From Butyricicoccus_A sp945486175 (GTDB lineage: Bacteria; Bacillota; Clostridia; Oscillospirales; Butyricicoccaceae), in contig CALZUY010000066.1 in NCBI GenBank assembly GCA_945829445.1, forward strand, positions 1 through 12,561: 12,561 nt of DNA. The letters run 5' to 3'. The translations under genes were made by a program, and so were the position numbers. Every line of letters begins with the position of its first letter. The stretch's first letter is position 1. The notes under the pieces are model-generated. The model was not told the origin of the DNA. It did no database searches and saw only the letters and a list, made by a program, of their open reading frames with translations. This document shows, piece by piece, positions 7,285-12,561 of the stretch.

Positions 7285-8511
7285 TTATTTATTGACCATT
7301 TTTTTATATTCCCGCGGGCTCATGCCGGTTTCCCGCCGGAACAGACGGGAAAAGTATCCAAAGTTATACATCCCGACGCTAGATGCAACTTCTGTAACCG
7401 AGAGATCCGTCGTATGAAAGAGCCGGATGGCCGCCTGGATTCTCGCCCGGTGGATATATTCCGTGACACTCATGCCGGTTTCCCTGCTGAACTGTCCGGA
7501 GAGCGCGGAAGCATTCCGCCCAAACTGTTCCGCCAGCACAGAGAGAGACAGGTCTTCCTCCAAATGTTCTTCAATATAGGAAATCACGCTGCGGGTCAGG
7601 AATGAATAGTCCGGATTGGCATATTTTCGGACAAGCTGGCAATACTTTCGGGCCATTTCATACGGCAGCGATATCAGAGAATCCTGACTGCCGCATGTAT
7701 CGATCCGGGAAGAAAACCGATCCGCCAGATTCAGCGGATAATATGGATGGATGGGTGCCGCCAGCAGCTTTTCCTTGCAGAAGGCATTCAGCTCATACAG
7801 GTTTTTCTTCGCACTGCGCAGGGAAGACATCTTTGTGGTTCCGGTTGCATCCAGAAAAATTTTTAACTTGTCCGCAGTTTTTTTCTCGTCACCGGTTATC
7901 ATTGCATCGAGAAATTCGTGCAGATAAACGGTATAGCGTTCCGCTGAAACCGTGGTAAAGCGCGCAAACGCGTCCCGGTTTGGCGTCAGTTTGCGTGTTG
8001 TTTCGGAATAATTGATATATTCGGGTGAAACGTCATGGTATGCGGGGATAAATGCACTGAGCAGGTGCTGCACCATCAGTGCAACATCATTTGCGTCCGC
8101 CACCGGAAGGATATCGTAAAATTTCTGCACCATAAGCGCCTGTTCCGGTGAGAATTTCCGGTCATGGACAAGCTGCTGGACGAACAGCTCGGAAATGCTG
8201 CCATCTCCGAATGGCCCAACGGAGATAAAGTCGGGCCGGGCTTCTCCCAGAGAGACCGATGCGAGGATATTGTAATATCCCAGCGAGCTTTTCACAACAG
8301 CCATCCGGTGCTCTGACGGTTTGGACAGAAATTGAATAAATATATCCGGGATATCCCGTTTGCCCCACATCATCTGCCGGAATCCGCGGTCAACACGTTC
8401 CGTGTGCTGGTAGGGATATGTGTACAGGTTTACATCCGTTTTAAATGCATCTGTAATGACCTGCCGGATAAACGGGAAAGCGTCGCGGATTGTCTGAAAG
8501 TGCAGTGCCAT
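7285..8511 (-). CDS. AraC-family transcriptional regulator
   Basis: This is a 408-residue DNA-binding regulator. The last 100 residues or so form the AraC/XylS domain with two helix-turn-helix units: LSLSVLAEQFGRNASALSGQ, then LSVTEVASSVGMYNFGYF followed by SRLFRRETGMSPREYKK, which is the family signature. The first 300 residues are an effector or signal domain that I do not recognise as AraC_binding/cupin, and there are no membrane helices. It starts at the ATG at 8511 because AGGAGG (8520-8525) is 8 bases upstream; the in-frame GTG at 8520 overlaps that site and cannot be used with it. It is transcribed divergently from the GH2-symporter operon across a 138-base gap, so it most likely activates that operon in response to the sugar or a breakdown product, and may control itself. 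The target is inferred from position. Confidence 0.88.
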   Translation of the reverse strand: MALHFQTIRDAFPFIRQVITDAFKTDVNLYTYPYQHTERVDRGFRQMMWGKRDIPDIFIQFLSKPSEHRMAVVKSSLGYYNILASVSLGEARPDFISVGPFGDGSISELFVQQLVHDRKFSPEQALMVQKFYDILPVADANDVALMVQHLLSAFIPAYHDVSPEYINYSETTRKLTPNRDAFARFTTVSAERYTVYLHEFLDAMITGDEKKTADKLKIFLDATGTTKMSSLRSAKKNLYELNAFCKEKLLAAPIHPYYPLNLADRFSSRIDTCGSQDSLISLPYEMARKYCQLVRKYANPDYSFLTRSVISYIEEHLEEDLSLSVLAEQFGRNASALSGQFSRETGMSVTEYIHRARIQAAIRLFHTTDLSVTEVASSVGMYNFGYFSRLFRRETGMSPREYKKMVNK

Positions 8512-8519
8512 GTGCTTCA

Positions 8520-8525
8520 CCTCCT
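8520..8525 (-). promoter_or_regulatory. Ribosome binding site fixing the AraC-family start
   Basis: AGGAGG on the minus strand is a near-perfect anti-16S match, 8 bases before the ATG at 8511. The GTG at 8520 would start inside this site, so the longer reading is unlikely. Confidence 0.85.
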
Positions 8526-8543
8526 TCCGAAATTTCTTCTATG

Positions 8544-8573
8544 TTTGCAATGGTAACACAAAAAACATGCAAA
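8544..8573. promoter_or_regulatory. Candidate operator in the AraC/GH2 divergent gap
   Basis: TTTGCA (8544-8549) and TGCAAA (8568-8573) form an inverted repeat with an 18-base spacer; the shared GCAA cores are also 22 bases apart as direct repeats, about two helical turns. The repeat covers the -10 to -35 region of the AraC-family promoter and lies roughly 55-80 bases before the GH2 start point. That would suit an AraC-type activator that also represses itself. The repeats are short and could be chance. Confidence 0.3.
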
Positions 8574-8578
8574 TTCAA
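8550..8578 (-). promoter_or_regulatory. Candidate promoter of the AraC-family gene
   Basis: Minus-strand TTGAAT (8573-8578) and TACCAT (8550-8555) are 17 bases apart, each matching four of six consensus positions. The transcript would begin near 8543, about 18 bases before the ribosome binding site. Confidence 0.45.
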
Positions 8579-8610
8579 CAAAAATTATGTAAGTTATGCG
8601 CGCAGATTGC

Positions 8611-8619
8611 TGATAGAAT
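8611..8619 (+). promoter_or_regulatory. Candidate activator-dependent promoter of the GH2-symporter operon
   Basis: TGATAGAAT is an extended -10 (TAGAAT at 8614-8619). The -35 position at 17-base spacing (8591-8596, AAGTTA) does not resemble TTGACA, as expected if an activator such as the divergent AraC-family protein is needed. The start point would be near 8626, shortly before the AAAGGAGA ribosome binding site. Confidence 0.5.
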
Positions 8620-8649
8620 ATAGGAAAACAGCAAAGGAGACAGAGACGA

Positions 8650-10905
8650 ATGAGCATGAAAATCAACTGGAATTCAGCCTGGCAGTTTACAAAAGAAGCA
8701 TCGTCTGATGCTGTCTGGGAGGATATCAGCCTTCCGCATACCTGGAATGGGAAAGACGGACAGGATGGCGGAGATGATTATTACCGCGGTACATGCCGGT
8801 ACCGGAAGATGCTGAAAAGAAGCGAGCTCCCGGAAACGGATGACGTTTATTTGGAATTTGAGGGTGCAAGCTCTTCCGCGATCTTGTATGTAAACGGACA
8901 GCAGGCCGCAGCCCATGACGGCGGCTATTCCACCTGGAGAGCCAATATTACGGAATATCTGAAGGACGAGAATGAGATTCTGGTAGCTGTGGACAATGCA
9001 CCGAATGACCGTGTCTATCCGCAGAAAGCGGATTTTACCTTTTATGGCGGCATTTATCGCAACGTCAACATTCTGTGTGTGGGAAAAGCGCGATTTGATC
9101 TGGACTATTACGGCGGCCCCGGCGTCAGGGTTACGCCAAAGGTTACCGGACAGGATGCGACGGTGACCGCAGACGTCTGGCTGACTGGAACAGACGGAAG
9201 CGAGTCGTTACAGTATCAGATTCTGGATGAAGGAACGGTAATTGAAGAAACCTGTGTGTCTGCCGATACGCGGTCTGTCGATTTTACAATCAAGAATGTA
9301 CATCTCTGGAACGGCAGAAAGGATCCGCATCTGTACACCCTGTCTGTCAGCCTGCTGAAGGATGGCAGGGCGGTGGATGGGAGAACTGTTCCGTTTGGCT
9401 GCCGCACGTTTGAAATTGATCCCGAACGGGGCTTTATTCTGAACGGAAAAAGCTATCCGCTGCACGGCGTATCGCGCCATCAGGACCGGCCGGACATCGG
9501 CAATGCACTCCTGCCGGAGCATCATGAGGAGGATATGGCGCTGATCTGCGAAATGGGTGCCAATACCATTCGTCTGGCACATTACCAGCACGACCAGTAT
9601 TTCTATGACCTGTGCGACCAGGAGGGCATGATTATCTGGGCAGAAATCCCATATATCTCCCGCCATCTCGAAAACGGACGCGAAAACACGCTGCTCCAGA
9701 TGCGGGAATTGATTATTCAGAATTACAATCACCCCTGTATTGTTGTATGGGGCCTTTCCAACGAAATCACAATGGGAGGTGTGGCTGACCCATCGCTGCT
9801 GGAAAACCACCATGCCCTGAATGATCTCGCGCATGAGCTTGACCCCACCCGTCTGACGACACAGGCAGTTGTGACCATGTGCAGCATGGACAAGGAATAC
9901 GTTCATATTCCGGACGTTGTATCGTACAACCATTATTATGGCTGGTATGGCGGCGATACCTCCATGAACGGCGAATTCATGGATAAATTCCACAAGAAAT
10001 ACCCGAATAAGCCGATCGGCATGAGTGAGTACGGCTGTGAAGCGCTCAACTGGCACAGCTCTGACCCGGTACAGGGCGATTATACCGAGGAATATCAGGC
10101 GCACTATCACGAAGAACTCATCAAGCAGCTGTTTACCCGGCCATTTATCTGGTCAACGCATGTGTGGAACATGTTTGACTTTGCGGCGGATGCCAGATCG
10201 GAAGGCGGCGAGGACGGCATGAACCACAAGGGACTTGTCACCTTTGACCGCAAATATAAAAAGGATGCCTTCTATGCGTACAAGGCATGGCTCTCGGATG
10301 AACCGTTTGTACACATCTGCAGCAAACGCTATATTGACCGCGTGGAGGATACCACAAAGGTCACAGTATACTCCAATCAACCGGAGGTGGAGCTGTTCGT
10401 GGGCGGCAAAAGCCTGGAGAAGCAGACGAGCAAAGACCATTTCTTCTTCTTCCATGTTCCCAACAAGGGTACAACGGAATTGACAGCGCGTGCCGGAGCA
10501 TGTACGGACAGCAGCACAATCCGGAAAGTGGAAACCTTCAATGAAGAATACCGCATGAAGGAACAGGGAGATGTCATCAACTGGTTTGAAATCACGACGC
10601 CGGAGGGGTATTTCTCCATCAATGACAAGCTGGGAGATATTCTGAAAAATAAAAAGGGCGCGCGCTATATGAAATACACGATAGGGAAACTCTTTTTGAA
10701 GGCAAAGATTCATTCGCGCAAACATCCGCAGCCAAAGGACAAGTCGCGCCAGATTGATCTCAACAATCCGGAAATGCAGACATTTCTCTATGGCATGTCG
10801 GTCAAGCGGCTGATCTCCATGGCAGGGACCATGGGCCCCGGCTTTGTATTTAAAAAGGATGAGGTATTGAAGATCAACCGAAAGCTGAACCGCATTAAGA
10901 AGTAG
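8650..10905 (+). CDS. Glycoside hydrolase family 2 enzyme (beta-galactosidase/beta-glucuronidase type)
   Basis: This 751-residue retaining beta-glycosidase has no signal peptide, so it acts in the cytoplasm on imported glycosides. The order is: N-terminal sugar-binding jelly-roll (about residues 1-165), immunoglobulin-like domain (about 166-255), TIM barrel (about 256-555), then a domain like the DUF4982/GH2 C-terminal Ig fold (about 560-640). The final 110 or so residues are not assigned. The acid/base is Glu372 in VVWGLSNEI and the nucleophile Glu460 in GMSEYG; both are present. An N-x-K motif (Asn525, Lys527 in MNHKG) matches the pair that binds the glucuronate carboxylate in beta-glucuronidases. 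It is also seen in GH2 galactosidase-like enzymes with a downstream DRK-x-KKDAFY motif, which this protein has too, so the sugar is unsettled. GGAG (8636-8639) lies 10 bases before the chosen ATG. The symporter gene follows after 14 bases, which makes an operon. Confidence 0.9.
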   Translation: MSMKINWNSAWQFTKEASSDAVWEDISLPHTWNGKDGQDGGDDYYRGTCRYRKMLKRSELPETDDVYLEFEGASSSAILYVNGQQAAAHDGGYSTWRANITEYLKDENEILVAVDNAPNDRVYPQKADFTFYGGIYRNVNILCVGKARFDLDYYGGPGVRVTPKVTGQDATVTADVWLTGTDGSESLQYQILDEGTVIEETCVSADTRSVDFTIKNVHLWNGRKDPHLYTLSVSLLKDGRAVDGRTVPFGCRTFEIDPERGFILNGKSYPLHGVSRHQDRPDIGNALLPEHHEEDMALICEMGANTIRLAHYQHDQYFYDLCDQEGMIIWAEIPYISRHLENGRENTLLQMRELIIQNYNHPCIVVWGLSNEITMGGVADPSLLENHHALNDLAHELDPTRLTTQAVVTMCSMDKEYVHIPDVVSYNHYYGWYGGDTSMNGEFMDKFHKKYPNKPIGMSEYGCEALNWHSSDPVQGDYTEEYQAHYHEELIKQLFTRPFIWSTHVWNMFDFAADARSEGGEDGMNHKGLVTFDRKYKKDAFYAYKAWLSDEPFVHICSKRYIDRVEDTTKVTVYSNQPEVELFVGGKSLEKQTSKDHFFFFHVPNKGTTELTARAGACTDSSTIRKVETFNEEYRMKEQGDVINWFEITTPEGYFSINDKLGDILKNKKGARYMKYTIGKLFLKAKIHSRKHPQPKDKSRQIDLNNPEMQTFLYGMSVKRLISMAGTMGPGFVFKKDEVLKINRKLNRIKK

Positions 10906-10919
10906 AAAGGAGCTCCCCA

Positions 10920-12314
10920 ATGAATCAGGAAAAACCGTTTGGCATGCGCGATAAGCTGGGGTATATGCTCGGCGATTTCGGCAACGACTTCACCTTTATT
11001 TTTGCCAGCAGCTATGTCATGGTATTTTACTCCAAGGTCATGGGCATCAGTACCGGCGTGATCGGAACGATGTTCCTGATTGCAAGGTGCCTGGATGCGT
11101 TTACGGATATTGGAATGGGACGTCTTGTCGATGTGTCCAAGCCGGGAAAAGACGGAAAATTCCGCGGATGGATCCGCAGGATGTGCGGCCCGGTTGCAAT
11201 TTCTTCTTTTCTGATGTATCAATCCTTCCTGCAGGATGCACCGATGGCCGTGAAAATTGCCTATATGTTTGTCACCTATATCCTGTGGGGATCGGTGTTC
11301 TATACGGCGATCAACATTCCATATGGTTCCATGGCATCGGTGATTTCCAATGAGCCGAAGGACAGGAGCTCGCTTTCTGTGTTCCGTTCGCTGGGCGGCA
11401 TTCTGGCAATGATTGTCATCAGTGTTGTTTCGCCGCTTGTGGTTTACCGCAGGGATGCGGACGGCAACCAGATTGTCGATGCAGGCAGGTTTACGATACT
11501 GGCGGGCGTGTTCTCTGTATGTGCGATTGCATGTTATATTCTCTGCTATTGCATGACGACCGAACGTGTCAAGCCGGAAAAAAGCGAGGTGTCTGCCAAT
11601 GTTCCGAAATCCTCGCTGTTTCAGGTGCTCAGGGAACTTATCACCGACCGGGCGTTCCTCGGCATGATTTTATCCGCATTGGTCATGCTGTTTGCGACGC
11701 TGATGGGTCAGGGCCTCAACAACTATCTGTTTGCGGACTATTTTAACAATGCAAAGGCGTTGTCAGTATTTTCCATTCTCGCCCTGCCCGCAACACTGAT
11801 CCTGCTCGGCGTATCCACGCCGCTTACGGTTCGCTTCGGCAAAAAGGAGATCGGAACAGCATGCTTCGCCATCGCAGGCATTTCCTATCTGCTGATTGCA
11901 GTTCTGAAGATCAAAAACGTATGGATGTTTATCGGCGTGTCTTTTATTGCAATTCTTGCCAAGCAGTGCTTCAGCATGCAGGCGTATGCGCTGGTCACAG
12001 ATGTCATCGACGACCATGAGGTAAAGACCGGAAAGCGCGATGATGGCATTATCTATGGCATTTATTCTTTTTCCAGAAAAATCGGACAGGCAGTTGCGGG
12101 AGGCATGAGCGGCTGGGCGCTGGCCGCGATCGGATATGATTCTGCCGCTGTCGTTCAGACGGAAGCGGTCAAAGACGGCATTTATCAGATTTCCGCTGTT
12201 TTCCCTGCGGTCAGCTATATTCTCTGTGCACTGATTCTTGCCTTTCTCTATCCGCTCAACAGGAAAAGAGTTGCGGACAACGTAGCAAAGTTACAGCAAC
12301 AGCATAAAGCGTAA
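10920..12314 (+). CDS. GPH-family sugar:cation symporter (MFS)
   Basis: This 464-residue protein with about 12 membrane segments belongs to the glycoside-pentoside-hexuronide:cation symporter family (relatives include UidB, XynP, YicJ and MelB). It brings glycosides in with sodium or protons. The N terminus has the family pattern KLGYMLGDFGNDF, followed by RCLDAFTDIGMGRLVD, whose aspartates form the cation site in MelB-like members, and later KTGKRDDGIIYGIYSFSRK, also typical. The central cytoplasmic loop and the terminal basic tail (LNRKRVADN) fit the usual topology. AGGAG at 10908-10912 is 7 bases before the ATG. It is the second gene of the GH2 operon and ends at a strong hairpin. Import of the beta-glycoside hydrolysed by its neighbour is the natural reading. 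A UidB-like partner would favour a glucuronide, but GPH members also carry galactosides and xylosides. Confidence 0.9.
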   Translation: MNQEKPFGMRDKLGYMLGDFGNDFTFIFASSYVMVFYSKVMGISTGVIGTMFLIARCLDAFTDIGMGRLVDVSKPGKDGKFRGWIRRMCGPVAISSFLMYQSFLQDAPMAVKIAYMFVTYILWGSVFYTAINIPYGSMASVISNEPKDRSSLSVFRSLGGILAMIVISVVSPLVVYRRDADGNQIVDAGRFTILAGVFSVCAIACYILCYCMTTERVKPEKSEVSANVPKSSLFQVLRELITDRAFLGMILSALVMLFATLMGQGLNNYLFADYFNNAKALSVFSILALPATLILLGVSTPLTVRFGKKEIGTACFAIAGISYLLIAVLKIKNVWMFIGVSFIAILAKQCFSMQAYALVTDVIDDHEVKTGKRDDGIIYGIYSFSRKIGQAVAGGMSGWALAAIGYDSAAVVQTEAVKDGIYQISAVFPAVSYILCALILAFLYPLNRKRVADNVAKLQQQHKA

Positions 12315-12322
12315 AAGCAGGC

Positions 12323-12376
12323 AAAAGCTGACTGGAAAGAAGGGGAGGAGTCTCTTCGCGACAGTCAGCTTTTTTT
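12323..12376 (+). terminator. Intrinsic terminator of the GH2-symporter operon
   Basis: AAAAGCTGACTG (12323-12334) pairs perfectly with CAGTCAGCTTTT (12362-12373), followed by a T-run. The interior can fold further (GAAGGGG with CTCTTC near the loop AGGAG). It starts nine bases after the symporter stop codon. Confidence 0.93.
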
Positions 12377-12386
12377 ATTTCCGGCG

Positions 12387-12416
12387 TTGATATTCACAAC
12401 GGGAATCTGCTATGAT
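12387..12416 (+). promoter_or_regulatory. Strong promoter for the last gene
   Basis: TTGATA (12387-12392) and TATGAT (12411-12416) are 18 bases apart, with TGC directly before the -10. The transcript would start near 12423 and carry a leader of about 100 bases to the TTG at 12526. A second -10-like TATACT overlaps at 12416-12421. Confidence 0.7.
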
Positions 12417-12431
12417 ATACTAAATATACAT

Positions 12432-12492
12432 CACATTTGTTCATTCTCCTACAGGGAGCGAACAAATCTGCATCAAATGTGCCATTTGATGC
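12432..12492 (+). ncRNA. Structured leader with competing stem-loops (unclassified)
   Basis: Hairpin A has arms TTTGTTC (12436-12442) and GAACAAA (12459-12465), with CTCC/GGAG able to pair inside. Hairpin B has exact 10-base arms GCATCAAATG (12470-12479) and CATTTGATGC (12483-12492) around TGC. CACATTTG (12432-12439) is also an exact complement of CAAATGTG (12474-12481), which would break both hairpins. Such exclusive pairing is what a cis-acting switch or attenuator would show. No U-tract follows hairpin B, so any control would be on translation or mRNA stability. I do not recognise a known riboswitch family. Confidence 0.45.
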
Positions 12493-12525
12493 GATACTAT
12501 TTATGCAAGTAAGGAAGTTTCGGTA

Positions 12526-12561
12526 TTGAATCAAATCATCATCCGTCCCGCGACAGAGGCA
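12526..12561 (+). CDS. Probable GNAT-family acetyltransferase, N terminus only (3' end outside window)
   Basis: Twelve codons from a TTG start read MNQIIIRPATEA, a typical opening of GNAT N-acetyltransferases (the I-R-P/E-A-T-x-x-D strand-helix start). AAGGAAG at 12511-12517 gives a fair ribosome binding site 8 bases upstream. The gene has its own promoter and a structured leader. Substrate and full domain cannot be judged from so short a piece; the family call rests on this N-terminal pattern. Confidence 0.55.
   Translation, partial: MNQIIIRPATEA

Noticed and set aside
8512..8520. GTG at 8520 as the start of the AraC-family protein
   Set aside because: It lies inside the AGGAGGTG ribosome binding sequence; the ATG at 8511 has ideal spacing.
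9208..10110. 300-codon minus-strand frame inside the GH2 gene
   Set aside because: It overlaps the catalytic barrel of an intact GH2 enzyme and shows no motif or ribosome binding site.

Overview
The window looks like ordinary chromosomal sequence from a Gram-positive anaerobe of the class Clostridia, most likely a gut member of the Oscillospiraceae/Butyricicoccaceae type. The evidence is the protein families (an MMPL pump with its clostridial secreted partner, a DUF1846 protein, an NhaC-type antiporter, a cytoplasmic GH2 enzyme with a GPH symporter under an AraC regulator), strong AGGAG-type ribosome binding sites, compact intergenic spaces and U-tailed hairpin terminators. This placement is inference; no rRNA or marker gene is present. 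There is no transposon, phage gene, tRNA or CRISPR array.

Layout. (1) Bases 2-2609, plus strand: the 3' end of an MMPL/RND-type membrane transporter, overlapping by 14 bases a secreted protein with an N-terminal conserved domain and a long coiled-coil-like repeat region. (2) Bases 2693-3559, minus: a small alpha/beta-hydrolase with a complete Ser-Asp-His triad, convergent with the pair above and sharing a hairpin terminator with it. (3) Bases 3822-5312, plus: a DUF1846 protein, divergent from the hydrolase. Its reading frame has no ATG, GTG or TTG where the family starts, so the start codon is non-canonical or carries a base change. (4) Bases 5410-7071, minus: a sodium/proton antiporter of the NhaC superfamily, with a good promoter and a terminator-like hairpin in its leader. 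(5) Bases 7285-12314: a sugar-use locus, with an AraC-family regulator on the minus strand and, divergently, a GH2 beta-glycosidase followed 14 bases later by a GPH-family sugar:cation symporter. (6) Bases 12387-12561: a promoter, a leader with competing stem-loops, and the first 12 codons of a probable GNAT acetyltransferase starting at TTG.

How they work together. The clearest unit is region 5. The symporter would import a beta-linked glycoside (a glucuronide or galactoside), the cytoplasmic GH2 enzyme would cleave it, and the AraC protein would switch on the operon when the sugar is present. The MMPL pump and its secreted partner probably act together at the cell surface. The remaining genes are single transcription units. 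I did not find a convincing new defence or mobile system. The best leads are the odd DUF1846 start, the two structured leaders (antiporter and GNAT), the unassigned GH2 C-terminal tail and the MMPL partner protein.
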